Shown here: positions 17,340 to 26,531 of the stretch, in pieces
Numbering within the stretch: the first letter of the stretch is position 1
Layout: each line of letters opens with the position of its first letter
Origin: Paracoccus seriniphilus
GTDB taxonomy: Bacteria; Pseudomonadota; Alphaproteobacteria; Rhodobacterales; Rhodobacteraceae
Assembly (NCBI RefSeq): GCF_028553745.1
Contig: NZ_CP067129.1
Coordinates: forward strand, 1,718,501-1,782,500
Direction of reading: 5' to 3'
Length of the DNA: 64,000 bases
Program-made: the position numbers and the translations under genes
Notes under the pieces: model-generated
Databases searched by the model: none
What the model was told of the DNA's origin: nothing
What the model saw: the letters and a program-made list of their open reading frames with translations, nothing else

Positions 17340-17628
17340 CGATTCTTGATCTTTGTCTTTACCTCATGGCCGGCAGAGAACATGAGGGGTCAATACGGGC
17401 GCGCATCCGCCGGGCCTCTGACACCAGACGGACACAAATGAGAATTGAACATAGCATAAATTCGCCCACAAAAAAAGTGGCGCGAAAACACCCGCGCAAT
17501 GCCATACGCAGGCGTCTTTCCGCTTCGATTTCAGCGCCCTGACGAGTTTCGACCGCGTCATCACGGCAACGTCAGAACGAATCGCCCGTACTATCGGTCA
17601 AACATCAACCTTAATCAGCACGTCCGCC
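17340..17628. other. Intergenic stretch between carD and fdxA
   Basis: The gap between carD and fdxA is 359 nt. The part next to carD holds the structured leader. In the remaining 289 nt no convincing coding frame, tRNA or terminator is seen. It should contain the carD promoter (minus strand), but no clear -35/-10 pair was found. Confidence 0.5.
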
Positions 17629-17967
17629 TCAGTCACCCTCGCCCGGCGTCTCGGAAAAATATTTTTCCAGCTTTCCGGCCACGCCGTCCATCTCCTCTGC
17701 CGTGGGCAGGGGATCCTTCTTCTGGGTGATGACCGGCCATTGCTCCGAGTATTTGCGGTTGAACTCGACCCATTTCTCCATCTCCGGCTCGGTATCGGGA
17801 CGGATGGCGTCAGCCGGGCATTCCGGTTCACAAACCCCGCAGTCGATACATTCGTCGGGATGAATGACCAATGTGTTCTCACCCTCGTAAAAGCAGTCCA
17901 CGGGACAGACCTCTACACAGTCGGTATATTTGCACATGATGCAATTATCGGTGACAACATAAGTCAT
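17629..17967 (-). CDS. fdxA: Seven-iron ferredoxin FdxA
   Basis: Low-potential electron carrier (112 aa) with one [3Fe-4S] and one [4Fe-4S] cluster. The N-terminal cysteine pattern [17 protein letters not shown] and the second [12 protein letters not shown] match FdxA, and the C-terminal extension is the usual length. ATG with GGAG upstream. The S4-protein gene lies upstream on the same strand. It could be an electron acceptor for ferredoxin-dependent enzymes such as the indolepyruvate oxidoreductase in this window, but that is inference. Confidence 0.94.
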   Translation of the reverse strand: MTYVVTDNCIMCKYTDCVEVCPVDCFYEGENTLVIHPDECIDCGVCEPECPADAIRPDTEPEMEKWVEFNRKYSEQWPVITQKKDPLPTAEEMDGVAGKLEKYFSETPGEGD

Positions 17968-18128
17968 TGCATACTCCAGTTCGATCCGCGCTGACAGTTA
18001 CGCCTGCGGCCGGAATCATTCAAGGTCACCCGTGCTGAAAAGACCTGTGTCTTTGTCCTGCCGGAACTCGCAGAACATCCGTTCGCCAGCAGGTGCGCAC
18101 AGGCGAAATCTGACCCGCCGGTCAGCAA

Positions 18129-18422
18129 TCAGCCGGACTTCTGGGCCGCGCCATCATCGAGGATCTCGTAGGATTCCCTTGCTTCACTGGCCGGGCCACG
18201 CCGTTCAGGCAAGGCCGTGACCCGGATGCAGCGCAGATGTCCGAAAGCCGAGATGACAATCAGGTCACCGGGACGAATCGCGCGTCCCGGCTTGCGGCAG
18301 GGCTGCCCGTTCAGGCGAATGCCACCCCGTTCTATCCGCTCGGCCGCAACTCCGCGCGATTTGAAAAACCGCGCGAAGAACAGCCATTTGTCCAGCCGCA
18401 GGGTTTCGGCCGTCTCGCTCAC
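18129..18422 (-). CDS. S4-domain RNA-binding protein (Hsp15-like)
   Basis: Small basic protein (97 aa) with an S4 fold near the N-terminus (LRLDKWLFFARFFKSR ... ERIERGGIRLNG). It resembles Hsp15/HslR, which binds stalled 50S subunits carrying peptidyl-tRNA. It begins at a GTG that overlaps the stop of the helicase gene (GTGA), so translation is coupled to an RNA helicase, which fits a shared RNA or ribosome role. Confidence 0.88.
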   Translation of the reverse strand: MSETAETLRLDKWLFFARFFKSRGVAAERIERGGIRLNGQPCRKPGRAIRPGDLIVISAFGHLRCIRVTALPERRGPASEARESYEILDDGAAQKSG

Positions 18423-21268
18423 TTCTTGGTCTTGAGCGCCGCAAGAACCGCGAAGGGGCTGTCAGGATCGGTCTTTTTCTCGGGTCGAGAGGAAAAGGTC
18501 TTGGGCGATTGCTTCTGCGGCTTGCCGCCCTTGCGCGGACCACCCTTGCCTCTTGGCTTGCCGCCTTCGCGCGCCGGCTTGTCAGCGCGCGCATCGGCCT
18601 GCCCCGCATCGCGGCGCTGACCGCCCTTGCGCCCCTGTCCATCACCCTGCGGGCGACGGTTGTTGCGCGGTCTGGGTGCCCAACGGAAGGTGTAAAACAC
18701 CTCGGTCTCGGCTGCGGCAGGGGGTTCCTTGTCGGTCTCGCCCTCTTCGGCTGCGGCGGCACGACGCTTCTCGGCCTGTTCGGCTTCCCATTTGGCGCGG
18801 GTTTCGGCCGCCAGCACGCTTTCCTCTTCGGTCAGCGGCGCATCCGAAGCCTCGGGCGCAGGAGCCTCGGGCTGAACCGGAGCGGCGGCCTTGACCTTGG
18901 GACGTTCGCCCTTCTCTGCCGAATAGCCCAGCCCCTGCATCAGCCCCGCGAATTGCTCCAGCGTCATGCCGGTGATCGACAGCATGTCCGGATTCGCCTC
19001 GAAGCCGCCCCGCGTGTCCTGTGCGCGCAGCAGGTCGGCCAGACGTTCCAGCATGTCGATGCGGATGGCACGCTCGCCCGCCGGGCGATAGCCCGACAGC
19101 GTGTAATACCCGTCCGGAACCTCGGGGATATGGGGAATCGTCACCAGCCCCGGCGGGGGGCTCTCGGGAAATTCGTCCAGCCCCTGGGCCAGCGACCAAA
19201 GCACCAGACGCAGACGCGTCGGTGCCGGTTTCAGCAAGGCCGGCATGAAGATCGTGAACTGGCCAAAGCGGACGCCATGCTTGCGCAACATGCCGCGGGC
19301 TTCCTGGTCCAGTTCCTTCACTTCATTGGCCACACCCTCGCGGGCCACGACTCCAAGCGTCTCGACCAGACGGAAGGCAAAGCCACGGGCAAGCCCGGTC
19401 AGGCTTTCGTCCTTCTGCATGGCGATCAGCGGTTCGAACAGGGCGCTGATCTTGCGATCGATGAAATGCTGAAGGCGGCGCTTGACCTTTTCGGCGATAT
19501 CTTCGCCGGCCTCTTCATCAACGAAGACCTGCACCGAGGGGCTGAGCGGATCGGCACCTTTGACCAGCTTGCCGACCGCGGAACCACCCCACATCAGGCC
19601 GCCCTGTTCGGTAAAGTCCAGCTCGGTATCAGGCGCGTTATAAAAGCGATCTGCCCGCAGATGAAACTCGGGACGCAGCGCTTCATAGCTGACCCTGTTC
19701 AGCATCTTCGCCTCGTCCGCCGTTGCGGTCTGGTCGGGACGAAAGCGGAAACCTTCCAGTCGACCGGCGAATTCGCCCTCGACACTTACTTCGCCCTTGT
19801 CGTTCACTTCGGCCACAAGGCTCTCCTTCTGCTTGAGCCGGCGCAAGAGCACGGATGTGCGCCGGTCCACAAATCGTTGGGTCAACGCTGCATGCAGCGC
19901 ATCTGACAGGCGGTCTTCTACAGCGCGAGTTTCTCCGCGCCAATGACTTTCGTCATCAACCCAGCCTGACCGCTGCGCGACATAGGTCCATGTGCGAATA
20001 TATGCCAGTCTCTTCGAGAGTGCATCAATATCGCCATGCGTCTTGTCGATTCGCGCGATTGCCCGCGCAAGCCAGTCAGACGGGATGCGCCCATCCTGCA
20101 AGAAACCATAGATTCGAGCCAGAAGGCTGCTGTGTTCGCCGGTCGATATCTTGCGAAAATCCGGAACCCGGCAGACATCCCACAACAGCCGCACGTCCTT
20201 GCCGCCCTGCACGCGGTCGCGGATTTCCGGCATCTCGCGCAGGACCTTCAGCGCGTGAATGTCATCGGCTTCGCGCCCGCGGGTCAGCAATTCGTGGTCC
20301 GGTCCGGTCTCGAGGCTCTGCAGCAGTCGATCCATCGTGCCGTATTCCAGCCTGGTGTTGCGCCACATCAGACGGCTGATGGGTTGAAAGCGGTGGTTCT
20401 CGATGGCCGAGATCAGCCCCTCATCAAGAATCCCGGCTTCGCCGGTGACGCCGAAGCTGCCGGATTCCGTGTGCCGCCCGGCACGGCCGGCAATCTGGCC
20501 CAATTCATGGGGAAACAGTGCCCTGACACGGCGCCCATCGAACTTGTGCGTCGCGCTGAAGGCCACATGGCGGATATCAAGATTCAGCCCCATGCCGATG
20601 GCATCGGTCGCGACCAGATAATCGACCTCTCCGGCCTGATACATCTCGACCTGGGCGTTACGCGTGCGCGGCGACAGGGCACCCATGACCACCGCGCAGC
20701 CGCCCTTCTGGCGGCGCAGCAATTCGGCCATCGCATAGACGTCATCGACGCTGAAACCGACAATGGCCGAACGCGTCGGCATCCGGCTGAGCTTTTTCGA
20801 TCCGGCCCACGACAGCGTGGAGAACCGCTCGCGCCGCTGGAACTGAACCCCCGGCACCAAGGCTGCAATCGCAGGGCGCATGGTGTCGCTGCCAAGGAAA
20901 AGCGTTTCCTGCAGGCCGCGCAGGTTCAGCAGCCGGTCGGTAAAGACATGACCCCGATCGGGGTCGGCGCACAACTGGATTTCATCGATGGCGACGAAAT
21001 CGGCACCGACCTCGGGCATGGCCTCGGTCGTGGCGACCCAATACTGGACGCGATCAGGCACGATGCGTTCTTCCCCCGTCACCAGGGCAACGACCGAGGG
21101 GCCGCGCAGCTTGACAATCCGGTCATAGACCTCGCGCGCCAGAAGGCGCAGCGGCAGGCCGATGACCCCGCTGCGATGCGCCAGCATCCGTTCGATTGCG
21201 TAATGGGTCTTGCCGGTATTGGTCGGCCCCAGAACGGCCGTGATCCGGCCTTTGTCATGCATGCTCAT
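18419..21268 (-). CDS. Suv3-like DExH RNA helicase with basic low-complexity tail
   Basis: SF2 helicase (949 aa) related to the mitochondrial RNA helicase Suv3. Walker A GPTNTGKTH near the N-terminus, DEIQ Walker B, the ATDAIGMGLN motif V region and GQIAGRAGRH motif VI are all present, followed by the Suv3 C-terminal region. The last about 110 residues are rich in Arg, Lys and Gly, likely an RNA-binding tail. The start at 21268 lies just after the TPR gene stop and gives MSMHDKGRIT; the MHDKG start at 21262 is an alternative. Coupled to the S4 protein gene. Confidence 0.9.
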   Translation of the reverse strand: MSMHDKGRITAVLGPTNTGKTHYAIERMLAHRSGVIGLPLRLLAREVYDRIVKLRGPSVVALVTGEERIVPDRVQYWVATTEAMPEVGADFVAIDEIQLCADPDRGHVFTDRLLNLRGLQETLFLGSDTMRPAIAALVPGVQFQRRERFSTLSWAGSKKLSRMPTRSAIVGFSVDDVYAMAELLRRQKGGCAVVMGALSPRTRNAQVEMYQAGEVDYLVATDAIGMGLNLDIRHVAFSATHKFDGRRVRALFPHELGQIAGRAGRHTESGSFGVTGEAGILDEGLISAIENHRFQPISRLMWRNTRLEYGTMDRLLQSLETGPDHELLTRGREADDIHALKVLREMPEIRDRVQGGKDVRLLWDVCRVPDFRKISTGEHSSLLARIYGFLQDGRIPSDWLARAIARIDKTHGDIDALSKRLAYIRTWTYVAQRSGWVDDESHWRGETRAVEDRLSDALHAALTQRFVDRRTSVLLRRLKQKESLVAEVNDKGEVSVEGEFAGRLEGFRFRPDQTATADEAKMLNRVSYEALRPEFHLRADRFYNAPDTELDFTEQGGLMWGGSAVGKLVKGADPLSPSVQVFVDEEAGEDIAEKVKRRLQHFIDRKISALFEPLIAMQKDESLTGLARGFAFRLVETLGVVAREGVANEVKELDQEARGMLRKHGVRFGQFTIFMPALLKPAPTRLRLVLWSLAQGLDEFPESPPPGLVTIPHIPEVPDGYYTLSGYRPAGERAIRIDMLERLADLLRAQDTRGGFEANPDMLSITGMTLEQFAGLMQGLGYSAEKGERPKVKAAAPVQPEAPAPEASDAPLTEEESVLAAETRAKWEAEQAEKRRAAAAEEGETDKEPPAAAETEVFYTFRWAPRPRNNRRPQGDGQGRKGGQRRDAGQADARADKPAREGGKPRGKGGPRKGGKPQKQSPKTFSSRPEKKTDPDSPFAVLAALKTKK

Positions 21269-21272
21269 GGCC

Positions 21273-21869
21273 CTAGATATCGGTGCCCTGACGCTGATCT
21301 TCCAGTCTCTGGACAGCGTCAATCGCCTCTTGCTGATGGGGATGGATTTCCAGACTTTGACGATAGGCCTTCAGCGCCCGTTCCTCATCGCCGATTTCCT
21401 CGAGCATGGCCCCCAACTGGGTCAGCGCGACGAAATGTCGCGGCTCAAGCTGAAGCGCATGCGCCAGATCGTCAATGGCAGGACCGACTTTCCCGGCCGC
21501 GGCATAGGCCTGGGCGCGCGCCAGCCATCCGGCGGCAAAATCCGGGGCATGATCGGTCAGCGCGGTCAGATGCCCGATGGCCAGATCGATCTCTCCCAGG
21601 TCCAGCGCCTCTTCGCCGCGCTTGAGCAACAGGTCCATCGCAGCCGAGCCCGATTTTGACCACTCGCGCAGGATATCCGCCTCGGCGATTCGCCAGCCCT
21701 CCCCGTCGGGATCCGCCAGTTGCGCAAAGGATTCCTGCATGTGCGATCCGTCCTGCGCCAGCGCAACGTCAGCCTGTGCGAAAACTGTTGCGCAAATGAT
21801 GAAAATCGGAACTATTCGAGACCGTAATGCCGCGACGACACGGTGGAAATATGCTGGTTCGTGGCCCAT
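21273..21869 (-). CDS. Secreted TPR-repeat protein
   Basis: Exported protein of 198 aa. Hydrophobic signal segment at about residues 18-37 ending ADVALAQDG, with a likely signal peptidase site after Ala. It then has several tetratricopeptide-like repeats (about 75-185; residues such as AAGWLARAQAYAAAGK and YRQSLEIHP). TPR proteins mediate protein interactions, and its partner is unknown. The start at ATG 21869 is chosen because it gives the signal peptide; its ribosome site is weak. It ends just upstream of the helicase start and is divergent from the SCP2 gene. Confidence 0.8.
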   Translation of the reverse strand: MGHEPAYFHRVVAALRSRIVPIFIICATVFAQADVALAQDGSHMQESFAQLADPDGEGWRIAEADILREWSKSGSAAMDLLLKRGEEALDLGEIDLAIGHLTALTDHAPDFAAGWLARAQAYAAAGKVGPAIDDLAHALQLEPRHFVALTQLGAMLEEIGDEERALKAYRQSLEIHPHQQEAIDAVQRLEDQRQGTDI

Positions 21870-21930
21870 AGTCGTGGTGTAACCCAGCCCGGCCACCGGG
21901 CACCAGCCCAAGCGCGAAAAGAGGACCGAA

Positions 21931-22215
21931 ATGAGCAAAGTTGTGACTGCTGCCGTTGAAAAGCTGAATGAAAAGATCGGCAGCTTCGGTTCGACCGCAA
22001 AATTCGTGATCGAGGACGAAGGCGCGATCATGATCGATGAAAACGGCGTCCATGCGGGCGATGAAGAGGCCGAGGTAACGCTGAAGGCCAGCCGCGAAAC
22101 CTTTGAAGGCATCCTGAATGGCAGCGTGAACCCCACCACCGCCTTCATGACCGGCAAGCTGAAGATCGACGGCAACATGGGTGTCGCGATGCAGCTTGGC
22201 CAGGCCCTTTCCTGA
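21931..22215 (+). CDS. SCP2 sterol-binding-domain protein
   Basis: Single-domain protein (94 aa) of the SCP2 family, with a hydrophobic pocket that binds lipids or acyl-CoA. The pattern of a charged first half (FVIEDEGAIMIDENGV) and the C-terminal GKLKIDGNMGVAMQLGQAL is typical. Separated by 10 nt from the alpha/beta hydrolase gene, so the two are probably co-transcribed, possibly for lipid turnover. Confidence 0.88.
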   Translation: MSKVVTAAVEKLNEKIGSFGSTAKFVIEDEGAIMIDENGVHAGDEEAEVTLKASRETFEGILNGSVNPTTAFMTGKLKIDGNMGVAMQLGQALS

Positions 22216-22225
22216 ACAGGTTCAG

Positions 22226-23170
22226 ATGATCGAGGCGGCTCCATTTCATCAGCTTCCGGGCGACAGCAGTCGCCCGGCCCGGGCCTTCTGGGCGACGGCC
22301 GATGACGGGATCCGCCTGCGCATGGCCTTGTGGGAACATGAATCACCACAGACCAATGGCACGGTGCTGCTGTTTCCCGGCCGCACCGAATATGTCGAGA
22401 AATATGCGCCCTTTGCACAGCGACTGAACGCCGAAGGCTATACCGTTCTTGCCATCGACTGGCGGGGCCAGGGCATGTCCGCGCGTTTGCAGGAAGATCC
22501 CCGACCGGGGCATATCGGGGAATTTTCGGATTATCAGCGCGACGTGATCGAAATGGTCACCGCGGCGACCGAACTGGATCTGCCCCGACCGTGGCACCTG
22601 CTGGCCCATTCCATGGGCGGCTGCATCGGGCTGGCGGCGCTGCATGACGGGCTGCCGGTGGAAACGGCGGTCTTCTCGGCGCCGATGTGGGGAATCAACC
22701 TGTCTCCCCTGCCTCTCTGGGCTGCATCCGCCATTGCCTATGTCGCCGGCCGGCTGGGTCGGGGCGGACGGGCGGTTCCCGGCACCGGTGCCAAGGGCAC
22801 CTATTTGCTGGATGAGGCGTTCAGCACGAACCTGCTGACATCGGATATAGACGAATGGTGCCGCCTGATGCGTGAAGCCGCGGCCTGGCCCGAGCTGACC
22901 ATCGGCGGCGCGACATTCGATTGGGTCGGCAAGGCACTGAAGGAATCTGCGCGTCTGTCACGCATGGAATCACCCCGACATCCGATGACCGTCTCGTTGG
23001 GCAGCGAGGAGAGCATCGTTTCGACCAAGGCGATTGCCGAACGCAGCGAACAATGGCCCGGCTCGCGGCTATTGCATCTCGAAGGTGCCCGCCATGAAGC
23101 CATGATGGAAGCGCCGCCCCGGCGCGAGATATTCCTTCGGGCGGCACTTGAGAGATTTCAGTCGGTCTGA
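22226..23170 (+). CDS. Alpha/beta hydrolase, lysophospholipase-like
   Basis: Serine hydrolase (314 aa) similar to PldB/monoacylglycerol lipase. N-terminal oxyanion region LFPGRTEYVEKY, nucleophile elbow AHSMGG, and a late His in GARHEAMME. Start chosen at ATG 22226 after an AGG-containing ribosome site, which removes an unrelated upstream extension. Its 3' end overlaps the convergent CorC gene by 13 nt. Confidence 0.88.
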   Translation: MIEAAPFHQLPGDSSRPARAFWATADDGIRLRMALWEHESPQTNGTVLLFPGRTEYVEKYAPFAQRLNAEGYTVLAIDWRGQGMSARLQEDPRPGHIGEFSDYQRDVIEMVTAATELDLPRPWHLLAHSMGGCIGLAALHDGLPVETAVFSAPMWGINLSPLPLWAASAIAYVAGRLGRGGRAVPGTGAKGTYLLDEAFSTNLLTSDIDEWCRLMREAAAWPELTIGGATFDWVGKALKESARLSRMESPRHPMTVSLGSEESIVSTKAIAERSEQWPGSRLLHLEGARHEAMMEAPPRREIFLRAALERFQSV

Positions 23171-24111
23171 CCTTCGGCGCCCCCCGTCTCGGCCGGCTTC
23201 GCGACATCCGACACGGCCTTGCCATCCACCACGCCGGGCAGACGCAAGCGCACGCGCTTGATGCGACGTGGATCGGCATCGACAACCTCGAATTCGACTC
23301 CTGAACTGTGCGAGATCACCTCGCCGCGCAGCGGGACGCGCCCCGTCAACATGAAGATCAGACCTCCCAGCGTGTCGATCTCTTCATCCTCGTCATCGCT
23401 GGCAAGCTTGACGCCGGTTTCAGCCTCGACCTCGTTCAGGGGCGCGCGGGCCTGTATCAGCCATTGGCCGGGCTTCTCTGCCACCCAAAGACCGCCTTCA
23501 ACCTCGTCATGTTCGTCCTGAATCTCGCCGATGACCTGTTCGATCAGATCCTCGATGGTCACCAGGCCGTCCACGCCGCCATATTCGTCGATCACCAGCG
23601 CCATATGCGTGCGCTTCTGCTGCATCTGCTGCAACAGAACGCCGATCGGCATCGAGGGCGGAACATAAAGCAGCGGGCGAAGCATCGGGCGAAGCGTGAA
23701 TTTTCCGCCCACCCCGAAACCATGTTTCAGCGCCAGGTCTTTCAGGTGGATCAGGCCAAGCGGGCTGTCCAGCGTGCCGCGAAAGACGGGAATGCGCGAA
23801 AACCCATGTTCGCGAAACATCTCGACCATGTCCTCCAGCGAGATATTCAGCGGCGCGGCAACGATCTCGGCCTTGGGAATGGCAACGTCATCAACCCGCA
23901 GGCGGCGCAGATTGACCATCCCAGGCGCTGGCTGGGCGGGGCGGCGCTCGGGATGTTCGGGCTGTTTCTCATCCTCATCCGAACCGCTCAGGGCATCCAG
24001 GAAACGTCCGAAGAACCCGCGAGTCTGAGGTAACTCGGCCTCGCCGTCCTGCTGAGAGTTGTTGCCGTCATCGACAAGCGAATATTCGGGTAATCGCGGT
24101 TCGGATCTCAT
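23158..24111 (-). CDS. CBS-domain CorC/HlyC family protein (YbeX-like)
   Basis: Cytoplasmic CBS-pair protein (317 aa) with a C-terminal CorC/HlyC domain, of the YbeX type. It lacks the DUF21 membrane part. The first CBS domain is preceded by VDDVAIPKAEIV; VIDEYGGVDGLVTIEDLIEQVIGEIQDE is the conserved second CBS end, and the transporter-associated domain follows. It sits in the conserved phoH-ybeY-ybeX order, implicated in ribosome biogenesis and Mg homeostasis. The start overlaps the ybeY stop. The usual next gene lnt is not present here. Confidence 0.88.
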   Translation of the reverse strand: MRSEPRLPEYSLVDDGNNSQQDGEAELPQTRGFFGRFLDALSGSDEDEKQPEHPERRPAQPAPGMVNLRRLRVDDVAIPKAEIVAAPLNISLEDMVEMFREHGFSRIPVFRGTLDSPLGLIHLKDLALKHGFGVGGKFTLRPMLRPLLYVPPSMPIGVLLQQMQQKRTHMALVIDEYGGVDGLVTIEDLIEQVIGEIQDEHDEVEGGLWVAEKPGQWLIQARAPLNEVEAETGVKLASDDEDEEIDTLGGLIFMLTGRVPLRGEVISHSSGVEFEVVDADPRRIKRVRLRLPGVVDGKAVSDVAKPAETGGAEGQTD

Positions 24112-24605
24112 TGGACCTTCTCGTCATAGGGGTCGGGGACATGCAGTTCCTGCAGGATCAACCTTTCGGTTGCCTCCATGACTTCTGCATCGGGATCATT
24201 CTGATGGTCATAGCCCAGCAGATGCAACACGGCGTGGACCAGCAGATGCAGGGCGTGATGCTCAAAGGGCTTGCCCTGCGCCTTGGCTTCGGCACGGCAG
24301 GTTTCATAGGCAATGGCGATATCGCCAAGCTCTTCCTCGTCGGGAAGAGCGGGCCGTTCCCCCGGCGCATGGGGGACATGTTCCACCGAGGGCCATGACA
24401 AGACGTTGGTGGCGCGTGGCTTGCCGCGGAAATCGGCGTTCAGCGCAGCAATGCGCTGATCATCGCATCCCATGACAACCACTTCGCCGCCAATCTCATG
24501 CCAGTGCAGGGTGGCTTCGACTGCGCGTTCAGCCAGGCCCTCAAGCCCGGCCTCTTCCCATCGCTCATCTTCGATGACGCAATCCGTGGCTATTTCTTCA
24601 GGCAT
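24108..24605 (-). CDS. ybeY: Endoribonuclease YbeY (rRNA maturation factor)
   Basis: Single-strand-specific metallo-endoribonuclease (165 aa) acting in 16S rRNA 3' maturation and ribosome quality control. The metal-binding HAVLHLLGYDH motif is intact. The start is taken at ATG 24605, overlapping the phoH stop; ATG 24608 is directly adjacent. Longer in-frame starts lie inside phoH and lack family similarity. Coupled to ybeX. Confidence 0.93.
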   Translation of the reverse strand: MPEEIATDCVIEDERWEEAGLEGLAERAVEATLHWHEIGGEVVVMGCDDQRIAALNADFRGKPRATNVLSWPSVEHVPHAPGERPALPDEEELGDIAIAYETCRAEAKAQGKPFEHHALHLLVHAVLHLLGYDHQNDPDAEVMEATERLILQELHVPDPYDEKVQ

Positions 24606-25674
24606 CATTCCGAATGGCGCGGCGTGGAACATATCCGCCCCGACCATCTCCACTTTCACCGCGTGCGAGCGCTGCGGCATCTTCGGCGTCATAGGCATTG
24701 ATGATCCGGGCCACCAGCGGATGGCGCACGACATCCTTGGCCGTGAAATAATTGAAGCTGATACCTTTCACACCATCCAGAATCCGTTCCGCGTCACTGA
24801 GCCCCGACTGCATGCCCCGCGGCAGGTCGATCTGGGTTCGGTCCCCGGTGATGACCATGCGCGATCCCTCGCCCAGACGGGTCAGGAACATCTTCATCTG
24901 CATCTGGGTTGCGTTCTGCGCCTCGTCAAGAACTACGAAACTGTTGGAAAGGGTCCGACCGCGCATGAAGGCCAGAGGTGCGATCTCGATCCGTTTTTCC
25001 TCGATCAGTTTCTGCATCTGTTTCGACGGCAGGAAATCATTCAGCGCATCATATAGTGGCTGCATGTAGGGATCGACTTTCTCCTTCATGTCGCCGGGCA
25101 GAAAGCCCAGGCGCTCACCCGCCTCGACAGCGGGACGCGACAGGATGATCCGGTCCACCTGCCCGCCGATCAGCATGGTCACGCCGACGGCAACGGCCAG
25201 ATAGGTCTTGCCGGTCCCCGCCGGACCAATGCCGAAGGCCAGTTCATTCTCGAACAGAGACCGGACATAGGCCCGTTGCGCATCGGTGCGCGGCTCGACC
25301 GATTTCTTGCGGGTGCGCAGTTCGTAATTTCCGCCCGAGAACATTTCCAGCTGTTCAGTTGGCGATGTTTCGGGCACCACATCCACCCCCATCCGCAGTG
25401 CTGCGTCGATTTCTGCCGGGGTGACCGGCTTGCTTTGCTCAAGCCTTGCATAGAGGCTGTTCAGCAATTGCTCTGCCTCGATCTGCGCTTCGGCATCGCC
25501 GACGACGGCAAGCTGGTTGCCACGCCGAAGAATATGGATGCTCAGGGCTTCCTCGATCTGTGCCAGATGGCGGTCATTGACACCGCACAGATCAATCAAC
25601 AAGCGATTGTCAGGGAATTCCAACAGGGTTTCGCCAGAATGTGTCGCGACGGGGGGCGTTGGGGTCAGGCCCAA
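24598..25674 (-). CDS. PhoH-family ATPase (YbeZ-like)
   Basis: P-loop ATPase (358 aa), putative RNA-associated NTPase of the YbeZ group. N-terminal KH-like region, Walker A GPAGTGKT, Walker B VVLDEAQN, and ITGDRTQIDLP. Initiation appears to be at a TTG codon preceded by AGGAG at 6-nt spacing; no in-frame ATG near the N-terminus would keep the conserved N-terminal region. First gene of the phoH-ybeY-ybeX unit. Confidence 0.93.
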   Translation of the reverse strand: MGLTPTPPVATHSGETLLEFPDNRLLIDLCGVNDRHLAQIEEALSIHILRRGNQLAVVGDAEAQIEAEQLLNSLYARLEQSKPVTPAEIDAALRMGVDVVPETSPTEQLEMFSGGNYELRTRKKSVEPRTDAQRAYVRSLFENELAFGIGPAGTGKTYLAVAVGVTMLIGGQVDRIILSRPAVEAGERLGFLPGDMKEKVDPYMQPLYDALNDFLPSKQMQKLIEEKRIEIAPLAFMRGRTLSNSFVVLDEAQNATQMQMKMFLTRLGEGSRMVITGDRTQIDLPRGMQSGLSDAERILDGVKGISFNYFTAKDVVRHPLVARIINAYDAEDAAALARGESGDGRGGYVPRRAIRNDA

Positions 25675-25744
25675 ATCTATCTCCTGCTCAGTCTTGTATG
25701 TCTATGGTGGCAATCCGAAGGGATTCGCACAAGATCATGTTGAA

Positions 25745-25783
25745 CGATTGCACATTCCAGATTGCACAATCTGTGAAAATTGC
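25745..25783 (-). promoter_or_regulatory. Direct repeats upstream of phoH
   Basis: Two copies of GATTGCAC (GTGCAATC on the minus strand) occur about 14 nt apart, followed by a third, partial TGCACAATC context. They lie about 75-100 nt upstream of the TTG start of phoH. Could be an operator; no matching regulator is recognised. Confidence 0.25.
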
Positions 25784-25820
25784 GGTCATAGGTGGCAGAT
25801 CCGACCCTGGATGACAGCGC

Positions 25821-26531
25821 TCATGTCCCGGCCTTGCCCAGAAAACCCGCAAGTTGCGGCGCATCATCCATGGCACCCACCGGACCATCCCAGGCAATCT
25901 GCCCGTCCTGCAGCAACACGACCCTGTCGGCAATCGTGCGCACCGAATCCATGTCGTGGGTGATGGTGATGGCGGTGGCCCCGGTCTCGCGCACGATATC
26001 GCGGATCAGCCCGTTGATTCGCCGCGCCCGGATCGGATCCAGCCCGGTCGTTGGTTCATCGAAGAAGATCACTTCGGGGTCATCGGCAATGGCGCGGGCC
26101 AGTCCGGCGCGCTTGGCCATGCCGCCGGACAGTTCGGCGGGCATCAGGTCAGCGGTATCTGCAGCCAGTCCAACGCGGGCCAGCTTCTCGATGGCAATCG
26201 CCTTGGCCCGCTGTGCCGGCATGCGCTGCATCAGCCGGAATGCGACATTCTGCCAGACGGTCAGGCTGTCAAACAAGGCCGCGCCCTGGAACAGCATGCC
26301 AAAGCCGCGCATGAACTCGGCCCGGCGGCGCACGTCCAGCGGCTGGCCGCGCCACAGGATCGCGCCCGCATCGGGGCGCTCCAACCCCAATATGCAGCGC
26401 AGCAGCACGGATTTCCCGGTGCCCGACTGACCGATCACGCAAAGGCTTTCTCCCTGCGCCACGGTCAGGTTGATGCCCGTCAGAACGTGCTTGTCTCCGA
26501 ATGACTTGTGCAGGCCCTGCAGCGCGATCAT
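25821..26531 (-). CDS. mlaF: ABC transporter ATP-binding protein, MlaF-like
   Basis: ATPase (236 aa) of a phospholipid/retrograde lipid ABC transporter. Walker A GQSGTGKS, signature LSGGMAKRAGLARAI and Walker B VIFFDEPTTGLD are intact; the SGGMAKR signature is typical of MlaF rather than nutrient importers. It starts in an ATGA overlap with the permease gene. No MlaD-type substrate-binding gene follows. Confidence 0.9.
   Translation of the reverse strand: MIALQGLHKSFGDKHVLTGINLTVAQGESLCVIGQSGTGKSVLLRCILGLERPDAGAILWRGQPLDVRRRAEFMRGFGMLFQGAALFDSLTVWQNVAFRLMQRMPAQRAKAIAIEKLARVGLAADTADLMPAELSGGMAKRAGLARAIADDPEVIFFDEPTTGLDPIRARRINGLIRDIVRETGATAITITHDMDSVRTIADRVVLLQDGQIAWDGPVGAMDDAPQLAGFLGKAGT

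Noticed and set aside
17353..17366. FNR-like TTGATCTTTGTCTT near carD
   Set aside because: The second half lacks the conserved A and it is far from a defined promoter.
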